From contig CAKUZF010000008.1 of the NCBI GenBank assembly GCA_934718155.1, positions 1-64,000 on the forward strand: a DNA stretch of 64,000 nucleotides, written 5' to 3'. The translations under genes and the position numbers were made by a program. Origin of the DNA: an uncultured Parabacteroides sp. GTDB lineage: Bacteria; Bacteroidota; Bacteroidia; Bacteroidales; Tannerellaceae. This document shows positions 50,538-59,714 of this stretch, piece by piece (within the stretch, counting starts at the first letter, position 1; each line of letters begins with the position of its first letter). The notes under the pieces are model-generated. The model was not told the DNA's origin. It saw nothing but the letters and a program-made list of their open reading frames with translations, and searched no databases.

Positions 50538-51109
50538 AGCAGGACTGGAAACCAGGGACAATGATTTATCCGCTTCCGGCCGTATTGGTCAGTTGCGGCA
50601 GTGAACCGTCGGAATACAATCTCATCACAGTCGCTTGGGTAGGCACAATCTGCACCAACCCAGCGATGTGCTACATTTCTGTACGCCCTGAGCGACACTC
50701 CTACCCGATCTTGAAAAAGAACATGGAGTTTGTGATCAACCTGACCACAAAGGATTTGGCTTACGCTACAGATTGGTGTGGCGTAAATTCTGGGCGGGAA
50801 CATGCGAAGTTCGAGGAGATGCGCCTCACACCGGGCAAAGCGACTATCGTGAACGCCCCCACCGTTGAGGAGTCGCCCCTCTGCATCGAATGCCGCATCA
50901 AGGAAATCATGGCCTTAGGCAGCCACGACATGTTCATCGCCGAGGTGGTCAACGTGCAAGCCGACGATCGATACCTTGATCAAGAAACGGGTGCGTTCGA
51001 TCTGCGCAAAGCCAACCCATTGGCCTACGCCCACGGAAAATACTACGAACTGGGCGAGCTCGTAGGCAAGTTTGGCTGGTCTGTACAGAAAAAAAGAAAA
51101 GAGAAATAA
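50534..51109 (+). CDS. Flavin reductase-like FMN-binding protein
   Basis: This 191-residue protein of the split-barrel flavoprotein family begins at a GTG that overlaps the pyrI stop. The sequence KQDWKPGTMIYPLPAVLVSCG matches the usual N-terminus, so the GTG is preferred to the ATG nine codons later. SVRPERHSYPILKKN and the NLTTKDLAYATDWCG region line the FMN pocket. The electron partner is unknown. A strong bidirectional terminator follows. Confidence 0.88.
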   Translation: MKQDWKPGTMIYPLPAVLVSCGSEPSEYNLITVAWVGTICTNPAMCYISVRPERHSYPILKKNMEFVINLTTKDLAYATDWCGVNSGREHAKFEEMRLTPGKATIVNAPTVEESPLCIECRIKEIMALGSHDMFIAEVVNVQADDRYLDQETGAFDLRKANPLAYAHGKYYELGELVGKFGWSVQKKRKEK

Positions 51110-51122
51110 AAACAGCTTTACA

Positions 51123-51195
51123 AAAAAAGACCGACAAGGCTAACGCATCCTTTCCCAAAAAGAAGGAGCGTATGTGCCTTGTCGGTCTTTTTTTC
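51123..51195. terminator. Bidirectional terminator between convergent genes
   Basis: AAAAAGACCGACAAGGC and GCCTTGTCGGTCTTTTT form a perfect 17-bp stem, with A and T runs on both sides, between the flavin reductase and epimerase genes. Confidence 0.92.
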
Positions 51196-51200
51196 ATCCG

Positions 51201-52076
51201 CTAGTAGATCTGTATGGTGTAAGAGGCTTCGAAGGTCTCTCCCGCATCTAAGTGGTTCATCCAATCCCGATCCTTAAACTCGCCCACATAGTTTGCACGA
51301 TCGCAACGCCCATACCAAGGCTCTATACAGACGAAGGGGGCATTCTTCGTTGGGGGCGACCACAAGCCAACCACCGGGGCCGTGAATCGCAATGATAAAT
51401 AGCGACGCTTCTCGACATCCAAGAGATCGACCTGCTGAATCTGGCTGTTCTCAACGATAAAAGTATCGATGTCGAATGTGTGGACATCCAACGGCAACAA
51501 GCCTTCCGCATCCAAAGGCACAGGGCGCACCTCATCGCCCACGCAACCCTTCTCGGCCAGCGCCCGATACTCGAGCGACTTCACCCCGCCAAAGCTAAAG
51601 TAGCCTCGCTCGGGCTGATCGGCCACGTAATTGGGATAATAAAAGGCCGGATGAGCTCCTATCTGGAAGTGCATCTGTTTATCGCCTCGGTTGCTCACCT
51701 TCCAAATCACCTCAATCTGATCATCGTTCAGTCGATAGCCAATCTCCAAGGCAAAGTGGTAGGGATAGATCTTAAAGGTGTCGGCATCGCTCTCAAGCAG
51801 GAAACGAGCCGAACGATCGTCGGCCTCAACTAAATGGAATGCCCGATCACGGGCAAAGCCATGCTGCGAAAGTGTAAACTCACGCCCCTCTGCTCGATAG
51901 GTCTGATTCCACACGCTGCCCACGATAGGGAAAAGCACAGGCGAATGACGCTTCCAGAAAACCGGATCGGCTTGCCACAGATACTCCCTTCCTGTTGTCT
52001 TCGCCACAATACTACTCAGCTCAGCCCCTTGCTCGGCCACCTGAATAGTCAGTTTTTCGTTTGATAAAGTAACCAT
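51201..52076 (-). CDS. Aldose 1-epimerase family protein (LacX-like)
   Basis: This 291-residue protein has the mutarotase beta-sandwich: GAELSSIVAKTTGREYLWQ at the start, PVLFPIVGSVWN, LSQHGFARDR with the catalytic His, and GAHPAFYYP with the second His. The Glu near VCIEPWYGRCD completes the site. It interconverts anomers of a hexose. It is monocistronic, flanked by a terminator and an 87-base gap holding another hairpin. Confidence 0.88.
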   Translation of the reverse strand: MVTLSNEKLTIQVAEQGAELSSIVAKTTGREYLWQADPVFWKRHSPVLFPIVGSVWNQTYRAEGREFTLSQHGFARDRAFHLVEADDRSARFLLESDADTFKIYPYHFALEIGYRLNDDQIEVIWKVSNRGDKQMHFQIGAHPAFYYPNYVADQPERGYFSFGGVKSLEYRALAEKGCVGDEVRPVPLDAEGLLPLDVHTFDIDTFIVENSQIQQVDLLDVEKRRYLSLRFTAPVVGLWSPPTKNAPFVCIEPWYGRCDRANYVGEFKDRDWMNHLDAGETFEASYTIQIY

Positions 52077-52094
52077 CTTGATTCCAAATTAAAC

Positions 52095-52132
52095 GTCCCC
52101 AAGAACTCGCCATTCGCAAAGCCCTTGGGGAC
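52095..52132 (-). terminator. Hairpin after the surface lipoprotein gene
   Basis: GTCCCCAAG and CTTGGGGAC pair with a 20-base loop, followed on the minus strand by GTTTAATTT. A modest terminator for the leftward operon ending at 52164 is likely. Confidence 0.55.
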
Positions 52133-52163
52133 GCCCTAAATTATAGCTCTAATATTTAAAGCA

Positions 52164-53363
52164 TTAGTTGATGCTACCGCCAGTGTGCTGACGATTGTAA
52201 GTGCTGATAGACAAAGCAACAGCACCATATTTTGTTGCTGACAAGCTTGAGCCAAAGCAAGAAACCGTTGTAGTCTCAACAGCCTGTGCGCCACTTACGC
52301 TTGCAGCCGTACCGATCGGCAATACCAGGTTCAAAGGATAAGAACCAGTCATCTCCTTAACCGTCGAAACATTAACGATACCAGACAAAATGCTGTAAGC
52401 GAAAGCAGCAGACTTGCCCTTAGGAGCATCGATCTTACCGCCCACCTTGTAGGTGTAGTTAACAGCATCGACTGTCAGATTAGCAGCACCGTACAAGTTG
52501 TCGAAGTTGCCTGAAACAGAAATCTTCTCAGTGCTCGTCTTCGTAGAGATGTCGATGGAGGAAACGATTCTATAGATACCTAAACCAGTAACATCGAACA
52601 GCAAAATACCGCCCTTAACCTTTGAGGCAACCTCTATGTCTCCATTCATCACCTTACAAGCAGAAGCAACCTCAGCGCCCAAGTTTACAGACACACCGAT
52701 AGGATCGACAATACCATTATTTTCTACCTCTGCAGAAGCCAGCTCGAAACCGCCAACAGTCATCTGCTGAGCGGCACGCAAGCCTGAATTGTCGGCTCCC
52801 GGATAGATCGGAGCGATCGTCACCTTACCCTTAGCGGCTCCAGCCGGAATGGACAATGACATCGTTACAGCGTCCTCAGCCGCAACAACATTAGGCTTCT
52901 CTATCTCTACAGCTACTTCCTGAGCCTCGCCCGTGAATGCAACCTCCTGAGCAACGTTAGCCAACACGAAGTTAGCGGCAGCCTGATGAGCCTTGCCATC
53001 GCTCGGAATCTCAACCGTAGCGGCACCGGCCTGCTTGCCATCTGCGGCAGCGGTCAACTCGATCTTACCCGTAGCGTTTACATCGCCGATCGTGTAAGAA
53101 CCATCAGCACCTGTCTGAGCCGTGAAGCTCTTGCCAGCAGCTGTAGCCGTAATCGTAGCACCGCTGATCGGATCGCCACTGATTGCTGTTACCATACCCG
53201 AAATACCATGAGTGGCAATCGTTACCGTAGGAGGAGTCACATTATTATAATTAGGATCATCATCGTCGCCACAGCTGGGCAATCCGAAGACCAACATACC
53301 TCCGAGGAGCATCCATGCGCTCCATTTCATTGCATTTTTCATTGTCATAACCTTTTTAAACAT
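52164..53363 (-). CDS. Surface lipoprotein with carboxypeptidase-regulatory-like domain
   Basis: The chosen start precedes a lipoprotein signal ending GLPSCGDDDD; a second start at 53342 gives a shorter version. Residues about 50-150 match the carboxypeptidase-regulatory-like fold (GISGMVTAISGDPISGATI, GADGSYTIGDVNATG). The remaining 240 residues are Ala/Val-rich beta sequence without a family I recognise. It is the third gene of an operon with a barrel-like protein and a YjbH-like protein. It ends with a Gly-rich tail. Confidence 0.75.
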   Translation of the reverse strand: MFKKVMTMKNAMKWSAWMLLGGMLVFGLPSCGDDDDPNYNNVTPPTVTIATHGISGMVTAISGDPISGATITATAAGKSFTAQTGADGSYTIGDVNATGKIELTAAADGKQAGAATVEIPSDGKAHQAAANFVLANVAQEVAFTGEAQEVAVEIEKPNVVAAEDAVTMSLSIPAGAAKGKVTIAPIYPGADNSGLRAAQQMTVGGFELASAEVENNGIVDPIGVSVNLGAEVASACKVMNGDIEVASKVKGGILLFDVTGLGIYRIVSSIDISTKTSTEKISVSGNFDNLYGAANLTVDAVNYTYKVGGKIDAPKGKSAAFAYSILSGIVNVSTVKEMTGSYPLNLVLPIGTAASVSGAQAVETTTVSCFGSSLSATKYGAVALSISTYNRQHTGGSIN

Positions 53364-53380
53364 GAAAATAATTATAGTAA

Positions 53381-54130
53381 TTAAAACAAATTCATTTGTA
53401 AACTCAAGCCTCCCGAGAAATACTTTCCATCTTGCAAAGAGGCCTGCAAGAAGAGATGCCTCCACAAAAGGCAATCCGCACCCACGATAAACGCATCGTT
53501 CGTATATTCGCCTGTCACTCGCAGATTGCGGGCGAAAGCCGGCCGATAAGCCACGCCGCCTGCCACGCCTCGCCACTTCCGGTTGAGGTCGGAACGATAA
53601 TAGCGGTAGGCCAAATGAGCCGAGAGCTCATGCCCCTGCAAATCCAGATGCTTGCTCGCCACGGCGTAGAAGTTCTGGAAATAGGTGTTATCGCCGCTCG
53701 AATCCTTTACCGAGCGAGTCGGATCCTGCGCTCCCACCGCGATGGCCGGCCAATAACGTCCCTCCTTCAAGGGCCGCAGCTTCACGTTGAAATGGCGATC
53801 CTTCATGTAATAACCCACCTTCGCCTCCGGATCGTTGTATTGATGCGCCTTAAAGAAGGTACATACATACGAAATCTCCATCCACGAGAAGGGGGCCAAC
53901 GCCAGGAAATAGTTAAACGTATTGTAGCGGCCAATGTCGGTATGCTGGAAATTGTCGGGCAAGAAATGGCTATTCAGGTAATAACTACCAAACCGCGCCT
54001 CGCCCTCGGGCTGAATCTCGGCCGTGGGGACATGAACCAAGCCCGAAATGCCCGTATAATCCTGCGCCTTCAAAGAGACCAGTCCGCCTGACAGCAACAT
54101 ACACAATCCGAACAACGCCTTTTTGCTCAT
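53381..54130 (-). CDS. YjbH-like outer-membrane protein
   Basis: This 249-residue protein has a signal peptide (ending VSLKAQ) and the opening DYTGISGLVHVPTAEIQPEGEARFGS-type sequence, like the YjbH (GfcD) family of capsule-related outer-membrane barrels. The remainder has barrel-like strands ending GGLSLQMNLF. It is much shorter than E. coli YjbH (about 700). Its start overlaps the previous gene's stop by four bases. A surface-polysaccharide link is inferred from the family. Confidence 0.72.
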   Translation of the reverse strand: MSKKALFGLCMLLSGGLVSLKAQDYTGISGLVHVPTAEIQPEGEARFGSYYLNSHFLPDNFQHTDIGRYNTFNYFLALAPFSWMEISYVCTFFKAHQYNDPEAKVGYYMKDRHFNVKLRPLKEGRYWPAIAVGAQDPTRSVKDSSGDNTYFQNFYAVASKHLDLQGHELSAHLAYRYYRSDLNRKWRGVAGGVAYRPAFARNLRVTGEYTNDAFIVGADCLLWRHLFLQASLQDGKYFSGGLSLQMNLF

Positions 54131-55044
54131 TCCGCACCTCCTTTCTGCTCTACATACCGAAAGTCTGGCTCCATCAGATTGCTGCCCCAGCGAAGCCGCG
54201 ACCTGTCGAACCAGCCCTCACGCTCGTTCTCCTCAGGATCCGTACGATACATCCGGTTTTGATAAACATCGGCCCACATATTATAGGTCTGCGTGAAGCA
54301 AGAGGCCGGTCTGAAGTTCACCCTTCGCATCTTGCGCTTGTAGGGCGGCACCATCACGATGATCTTGAAGCCCGCATTCCAATCGCCCTTGTTGCTGTAT
54401 TCGCCATAAAGACCAACCGAGCAATGGGTGAAATGGCGCATCGCATCGCCAGAAAACCCAAGGTCCTCCATCACATAACGACCTCCCCTGAAGCGGAACT
54501 GTGTGTTCCACGGGCGCAAATAGACATCCGCACCTGCCAAGGCCGTCAGACGCCTGGGCTTGCTCGACTCCCATTTCGGGCCTGCCATCGAGACGTGTCC
54601 CGTCAAACCGGCTTGCGCCTCGAAGCCCAGCCAGTCGTTCACGACCCAAAACGTTTTCGCATCGAGGCCATAACGCTCGTCGGTAAACCAGCCGCCGCTG
54701 AACTTCAAGAAGCCCCGTTGGCCCACATAAAGCTCCTTCGACAACGCCGCCACGTTCAAGCGCACCTTCTTGTAGCGATCGCCATAATCATTTACGACCG
54801 GGATGATGGCCTGCGCAGCCACCTGCCAATGATAGCCCATTTGCCATTTTACGCCAGGAGTCAGGTTGATCAACCATTCATACACCTTATTGTGCATGAT
54901 GTCTCGATAGTTCAGCTCCGCTCCTAAGAAGAAATCCACATGAGCCCGTTCCGCCACCTCCTGGGCCTGTGTTGCCAAAGAGAGGGCCAAACTGGCACCC
55001 AGTAAAAGGAATCTCCTGTTCTGTTTTCTTATCCAACGGTTCAT
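54127..55044 (-). CDS. Secreted barrel-like protein upstream of the YjbH-like gene
   Basis: The start at 55044 gives a signal peptide ending ATQAQ and follows the promoter at 55078-55085. The 305-residue product has many amphipathic strands with aromatic residues (RFRGGRYVMEDLGFSGDAM, CSVGLYGEYSNKGDWNAGF), suggesting an outer-membrane barrel. I do not recognise the family. It is coupled to the YjbH-like gene by ATGA overlap, so the two probably act together at the cell surface. Confidence 0.72.
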   Translation of the reverse strand: MNRWIRKQNRRFLLLGASLALSLATQAQEVAERAHVDFFLGAELNYRDIMHNKVYEWLINLTPGVKWQMGYHWQVAAQAIIPVVNDYGDRYKKVRLNVAALSKELYVGQRGFLKFSGGWFTDERYGLDAKTFWVVNDWLGFEAQAGLTGHVSMAGPKWESSKPRRLTALAGADVYLRPWNTQFRFRGGRYVMEDLGFSGDAMRHFTHCSVGLYGEYSNKGDWNAGFKIIVMVPPYKRKMRRVNFRPASCFTQTYNMWADVYQNRMYRTDPEENEREGWFDRSRLRWGSNLMEPDFRYVEQKGGAE

Positions 55045-55077
55045 AGACAAAGTATTGGCTACATATGTATATCGGGG

Positions 55078-55085
55078 CAAAGATA
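55078..55085 (-). promoter_or_regulatory. -7 promoter element of the YjbH-type operon
   Basis: The minus strand reads TATCTTTG, matching TAnnTTTG, 33 bases before the ATG at 55044. Confidence 0.65.
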
Positions 55086-55234
55086 CATAGTTTCCATTAA
55101 TTGAGCTCACGAAACTACAAAAAAATCAAAAAAGCTCGATTTTTCTTTTCCTTCATAACGATTAGTCTCGCATTATCATGCGCAATGACAGCGACTCGCC
55201 TACGTTTTTCCCTCTGCATTCCGAATATTATCCG

Positions 55235-55242
55235 TATCTTTG
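55235..55242 (+). promoter_or_regulatory. -7 promoter element of the amidase gene
   Basis: TATCTTTG matches TAnnTTTG. The in-frame TTG at 55240 lies within it, and the ATG at 55252 is at the expected start of transcription, so the ATG at 55282 is the preferred start. Confidence 0.65.
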
Positions 55243-55281
55243 CTTTTCAGAATGACTAAACTGAATGCGACACTTAGTAAA

Positions 55282-56367
55282 ATGATCCGATTCGACAAGC
55301 ACATCCCCCTGCTCGTGCTTCTCCTGCTGCTGTCGGGAGGCATAAACCTGTTTGCACAAGAGCGAGCAAAACCGAAAGAAGGCGAAGGCATCGAACTGTT
55401 TCTCAAGCGGTTTAACCGCGAAGGAGCCGCCTATCGCAAGGCGTTTATCCAACTAAACAAAGATAAATTAGGGAAAAACAACAGCCTACGGCTCGGCGTG
55501 AGCTACACGCTGCCGCCTAAGGACACGGCCTCGAAGCCCTCCTCCGCCCTAGCGAAGCCCGCACAGGCCAACGCCGAAAAAGGGCCGCATTACCAAAAGC
55601 TTTTCGGGAAGAGGCTGGCCCGTTACGATGTCGCCTCCTCGGAGCTGAAAGGCGCCTGCTTCTACCTCGTCAGCGGCCATGGAGGCCCCGACCCCGGAGC
55701 CATAGGCTACATGAACGGCCACCAACTGCACGAGGATGAGTATGCCTACGACATCGTGCTGCGCCTGGCCCGCCTCCTGCTGCAGAAAGGAGCCAAGGTG
55801 GAAATCGTTATCCAAGATGCCCACGACGGCATTCGAGACGATAAGTTTCTGAAAGGAAGCAAGCGCGAGACCTGCATGGGCAGCCCCATCCCGCTGGGCC
55901 AAGTGGCCCGCCTCGACCAGCGTGTGAAGATGATCAACGCCATGGCCAAAGACGACAAAAGCCGCTATAAAAGAGCTGTTTTCGTCCATGTCGACAGCCG
56001 GAGCAAGAGCAAGCGAGCAGACGTGTTCTTCTATTACCAGCAAGATAAGGCGGCCAGCAAACGGTTCGCTAACACGGTGAGGGAGACATTCGCACAGAAG
56101 TACGACCGCCACCAACCCAACCGGGGCTTCGCCGGCACGGTGGAGGGACGCAACCTCTACGTGCTGCGCCACACCACGCCCCCCTCGCTGTTCGTCGAAC
56201 TGGGTAACATCCAAAACGCCTACGACCAGCAGCGCATCATCTTGAGCAACAACAGGCAAGCGCTGGCCAACTGGATGGCCGAGGGCTTCGTGAAAGACTA
56301 TAAGCAAAACAAGCGACAGAACCAGCAGGCCGCCAAAAAACCTGCCGGAAAAGGCGCAAAGAAATAA
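55282..56367 (+). CDS. N-acetylmuramoyl-L-alanine amidase (Amidase_3)
   Basis: From 55282 the protein of 361 residues has a signal peptide ending INLFAQ. The zinc amidase motifs follow: FYLVSGHGGPDPGAIG with the first His, HEDEYAYDIVLRLARLLL with a Glu, VFVHVDSRSKSKRADVFF with a His, and SLFVELGNIQN with the catalytic Glu. It cleaves the bond between MurNAc and the stem peptide, as in cell separation. A Lys/Gln/Ala-rich basic tail of about 20 residues ends the protein. TldD/TldE genes follow. Confidence 0.88.
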   Translation: MIRFDKHIPLLVLLLLLSGGINLFAQERAKPKEGEGIELFLKRFNREGAAYRKAFIQLNKDKLGKNNSLRLGVSYTLPPKDTASKPSSALAKPAQANAEKGPHYQKLFGKRLARYDVASSELKGACFYLVSGHGGPDPGAIGYMNGHQLHEDEYAYDIVLRLARLLLQKGAKVEIVIQDAHDGIRDDKFLKGSKRETCMGSPIPLGQVARLDQRVKMINAMAKDDKSRYKRAVFVHVDSRSKSKRADVFFYYQQDKAASKRFANTVRETFAQKYDRHQPNRGFAGTVEGRNLYVLRHTTPPSLFVELGNIQNAYDQQRIILSNNRQALANWMAEGFVKDYKQNKRQNQQAAKKPAGKGAKK

Positions 56368-56394
56368 CAAAGACTCATAAAACAATGCAAGAAT

Positions 56395-57930
56395 ATGAAT
56401 GTTAACAGACGTGATTTTATCAAAACAAGCAGCATGGCAATGTTAGGCGCATTAGCGGCACCCTCCTTCCTGACGGGTTGCCAGCCAGACGCGGCCACCA
56501 GGGCGGCCGGCGTTGCTTTCGCCATGAACTATTTCAAGGTGAGCGAGAGCGATTTAAAAAAAGTATTGACAGCAGCGTTGGAGAAAGGAGGCGACTACGC
56601 CGACCTCTTCTTCGAACACTCCTATCGAAATAACATCGGATTGCAAGACGGCTCCGTAAACCGTGCCTCGTCGAACATCGACTTCGGCATGGGCGTGAGG
56701 GTGCTATCGGGCGACCAAACGGGCTATGCCTACGTTGAGAACGTAACGCTCGACGAGATGCTGAAGGCCGCACGCACCGCCGCACGCATCGCCAGCGGCA
56801 ACGTGGCGGCAGACGGCCCTGTCGGTCTGACGGAGCTCAAACCCAGCCAAGACCTTTATAAAGTGCAAACCGCTTGGGACACCGTCGCCATCACCGACAA
56901 GATGCCCTACCTACAGAAGCTGAACGACCAGATCTTCGCCACCGATGAGCGCGTGCGCAAGGTGCAGGCCACGCTGGGCGACACCACCTCACACATCTTC
57001 TTCTGCAATTCGCTGGGCGACATGTATTACGACTATCGGCCAATGGTCACGCTGGCCGCCGTCTGCATCATGGAGGAAAACGGACGCATCGAAAACTCCT
57101 ACGCCGCAAGAGCCTTCCGCATGGGAGCCGAGTTCCTGACCGACAAGCTGATCGGCGAACTGGCCAACGAGGCCGTCGAGCGGACGGCCATCCTCTTCAA
57201 GGCCGTCAAGCCCAAGGGCGGCGAAATGCCCGTGGTGATGGGCGCTGGAGGCTCGGGCATCCTGCTGCACGAGGCGATCGGCCATGCCTTCGAGGCTGAC
57301 TTCAACCGGAAGAACACCTCGATCTTCTCCGACCAGCTCAACAAGAAGATCTGCGACCAGCACATCAACGTGGTCGACGACGGCACGATCCCCTTCAACC
57401 GAGGCTCGGTGAACTTCGACGACGAGGGCGTTGAGGGACAAAAGACCTACATCGTAAGGGAAGGCGTCTTGACCAGCTACCTACACGACCGCATCAGCGC
57501 CAAGTATTACGGCATCGCCCCGACCGGCAACGGCCGCCGCGAATCATTCCGCATGATGCCAATCCCCCGCATGCGCGCCACCTACATGGAGGCCGGCAAC
57601 GTCAGCGAGGAAGACATCATCTCCACCGTCAAGAAGGGCATCTATGCCGCCAACTTCACCAACGGACAGGTGCAGATCGGAGCGGGCGACTTCACGTTCT
57701 ACGTCAAGAGCGGCTACCTGATCGAAAACGGGCGCCTGACGCAACCCATCAAAGACATCAACATCATCGGCAACGGACCGAAGGCCCTGGCCGACATCAC
57801 GATGGTAGGCAACAATTACATCATGGACAACGGCACTTGGACGTGTGGAAAAGACGGACAGTCTTGCCCCGTGACGTGCGGAATGCCGTCGGCCTTAGTC
57901 AGCAAACTAACAGTAGGAGGAGAAAACTAA
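56395..57930 (+). CDS. tldD: TldD/PmbA family metalloprotease with Tat/lipoprotein signal
   Basis: This 511-residue protein begins with NRRDFIKTSSMAMLGALAA and then LTGC, a twin-arginine signal with a lipobox. The TldD domain follows, with the zinc motif HEAIGHAFEAD at about 298-308. TldD/TldE pairs degrade or mature unfolded peptides and in E. coli are cytosolic. The partner TldE gene starts 2 bases after this stop and has no signal, which raises the question of where the complex assembles. The RR signal is a firm sequence observation. Confidence 0.85.
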   Translation: MNVNRRDFIKTSSMAMLGALAAPSFLTGCQPDAATRAAGVAFAMNYFKVSESDLKKVLTAALEKGGDYADLFFEHSYRNNIGLQDGSVNRASSNIDFGMGVRVLSGDQTGYAYVENVTLDEMLKAARTAARIASGNVAADGPVGLTELKPSQDLYKVQTAWDTVAITDKMPYLQKLNDQIFATDERVRKVQATLGDTTSHIFFCNSLGDMYYDYRPMVTLAAVCIMEENGRIENSYAARAFRMGAEFLTDKLIGELANEAVERTAILFKAVKPKGGEMPVVMGAGGSGILLHEAIGHAFEADFNRKNTSIFSDQLNKKICDQHINVVDDGTIPFNRGSVNFDDEGVEGQKTYIVREGVLTSYLHDRISAKYYGIAPTGNGRRESFRMMPIPRMRATYMEAGNVSEEDIISTVKKGIYAANFTNGQVQIGAGDFTFYVKSGYLIENGRLTQPIKDINIIGNGPKALADITMVGNNYIMDNGTWTCGKDGQSCPVTCGMPSALVSKLTVGGEN

Positions 57931-57931
57931 C

Positions 57932-59251
57932 ATGATAACGAAAGAAAACAAGAAATTGGCTCAATGGGCCATGGAATACGCCTTGAAAAACGGCTGTCAA
58001 GCCTCACGTGTGCAACTATACAACGGATCGAGCAACTCGTTCGAAGTGAGAGATATGAAGATCGATCGCCTGCAGCAAGCCTCCGAAAACAGCCTGGCCA
58101 TCCAACTCTTCGTAGACGGACGCTTCGGAACCTACTCGACAAACCGCCTAGACAAGATGGAGATTGAGCGATTCATCAAGGAGGGCATCGCCACGACACG
58201 CTTCCTGGCCGAAGATGAGGCGCGCACCCTGCCCGACGCAAGCCGCTACTACAAAGGTGGACAGCCCGACCTGCAGCTGCGCGACCCCGACTTCGAAAAG
58301 GTCAACCCCGACGAGATGCTCGGATTAGCCATGCAAACCTGCGCCGAGATGCAAGGCAAAGACGAGCGCATCATCTCGGCCAACTCCTCGTTCAGCAGCG
58401 ACGAGGCCTCACGCTACCTGGTGGCTAGCAACGGATTCGAGGGCGAGACGACCAACAGCACCTTCAGCCTCGTGGCCAGCCTCAGCATCCGAGGCGAAGG
58501 CGAGGCGCGCCCCGAGTCTTATTGGTACGACGCAGCTCTCTACTTCAAGGACCTGAAGAAGGAGGGCATCGGGCGGAAGGCCCTGGAGCGTGTGCTCAAC
58601 AAGCTGGGTCAACGCAAGGCAGCGTCGGGCAAATACACGATGGTGGTCGACAACATGAACGCAGCCAACCTGCTCTCGCCCCTGATCGAGGCCCTCGACG
58701 GATCGGCCATCCAGCAGAAAAACTCATTCTTGCTCGACAAGCTGGGCCAAAAGGTACTGAGCGAGAAGATCGTCTTGACAGACGAGCCGCACACCGCCAA
58801 AGCGATGGGAGCCCGCTACTTCGACAATGAGGGCGTGGCCACGAAGCGCATGCCCATCTTCGAGCAAGGCGTGTTGCGCACCTACTTCATCGACACCTAC
58901 AGGGCCAACAAGATGGGCGTAAAGCCAACCATCAGCTCCCCCTCGCTGCTGGTCATGCAACCGGGCGCAACCGACCTGAACGGTCTGATAGGCGGCATAG
59001 ACAAGGGCATCTTGGTGACCGGATTCAACGGCGGCAACTGCAACAGCACAACGGGCGACTTCTCGTATGGCGTTGAGGGCTTCCTGATCGATAAAGGCCG
59101 ACTCGCCCACCCCGTCTCGGAGATGAACGTAACGGGCAACATGCTGACCCTTTGGGGCAACGTGGCGGCAATCGGCAACGACCCACGCCTCGCTTCCAGC
59201 TGGCGCATCCCCTCGATGGCGTTCGGCAACGTAGATTTCAGCGGCCTATAA
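57932..59251 (+). CDS. tldE: TldE/PmbA family protein
   Basis: This 439-residue protein pairs with TldD. It shows the PmbA pattern ASRVQLYNGSSNSFEVRDMK, a central helix-rich part, and the C-terminal FNGGNCNSTTGDFSYGVEGF that is typical of the family, but no HExxxH zinc motif, as expected for TldE. It has no signal peptide or membrane segment. In other bacteria the pair processes microcin, LasA-type or RiPP precursors. Its stop is immediately followed by the 22-bp array. Confidence 0.88.
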   Translation: MITKENKKLAQWAMEYALKNGCQASRVQLYNGSSNSFEVRDMKIDRLQQASENSLAIQLFVDGRFGTYSTNRLDKMEIERFIKEGIATTRFLAEDEARTLPDASRYYKGGQPDLQLRDPDFEKVNPDEMLGLAMQTCAEMQGKDERIISANSSFSSDEASRYLVASNGFEGETTNSTFSLVASLSIRGEGEARPESYWYDAALYFKDLKKEGIGRKALERVLNKLGQRKAASGKYTMVVDNMNAANLLSPLIEALDGSAIQQKNSFLLDKLGQKVLSEKIVLTDEPHTAKAMGARYFDNEGVATKRMPIFEQGVLRTYFIDTYRANKMGVKPTISSPSLLVMQPGATDLNGLIGGIDKGILVTGFNGGNCNSTTGDFSYGVEGFLIDKGRLAHPVSEMNVTGNMLTLWGNVAAIGNDPRLASSWRIPSMAFGNVDFSGL

Positions 59252-59261
59252 AAAAGAGCGT

Positions 59262-59415
59262 GAGAAATAGCACTGAAAAGCCGCGGCCGTAGGTGTGAAA
59301 AAACATGGTGATGGACGTGAAAAACAAAGCCCATCGTTATGATAAACCACGGCCGTCGGCGTATGAAACCACGGGCAACGAAATTTATCGGCACGGGCAA
59401 CGAAATTTACACGAA
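59262..59415 (+). repeat. Degenerate 22-bp array after tldE
   Basis: Seven consecutive 22-bp blocks are visible: TGAAA or TGATA is phased at 59274, 59296, 59318 and 59340 (shifted by two in the next block), and CGGGCAACGAAATTTA occurs at 59372 and 59394. The last two blocks match the reverse complement of the array at 40,341. The first five share only the phased core. The array starts 11 bases after the tldE stop. Confidence 0.7.
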
Positions 59416-59464
59416 CACCCGTATTTATTCGCCGCTGGGCTGGCATATCTATTTTATTATTTAT

Positions 59465-59554
59465 CCATGCGTTATATATATACGCATTGGAATAAATAAT
59501 AAAATAAATATCTGATAGCGGGCGGCTGTCTAAAACAGATGTATTTTATTTATT
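59465..59554. terminator. AT-rich hairpins in the tldE-panB interval
   Basis: ATGCGT/ACGCAT around TATATATAT (about 59468-59487), then AATAAAATA...ATCTG with CAGAT.TATTTTATT (59498-59550), form two imperfect stems. They are plausible terminators for tldE or panB. The rest of 59,555-59,714 has a weak AGCCCC/GGGGCT stem (59683-59713) and nothing else I can support. Confidence 0.4.
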
Positions 59555-59714
59555 CTTTATACAATAAGCTAAAATCGAATAAGCGGATTGCGTAGGAATA
59601 GACAAGAGATGATTGGGGGATTAGACAAACTTTGTTAGACAAAACGGGGAGAGAGCTTTTCATTCCCCAGGTTTATCGGGTGAGCCCCAAAAAGGCTCCG
59701 TTCTGGCGGGGCTA

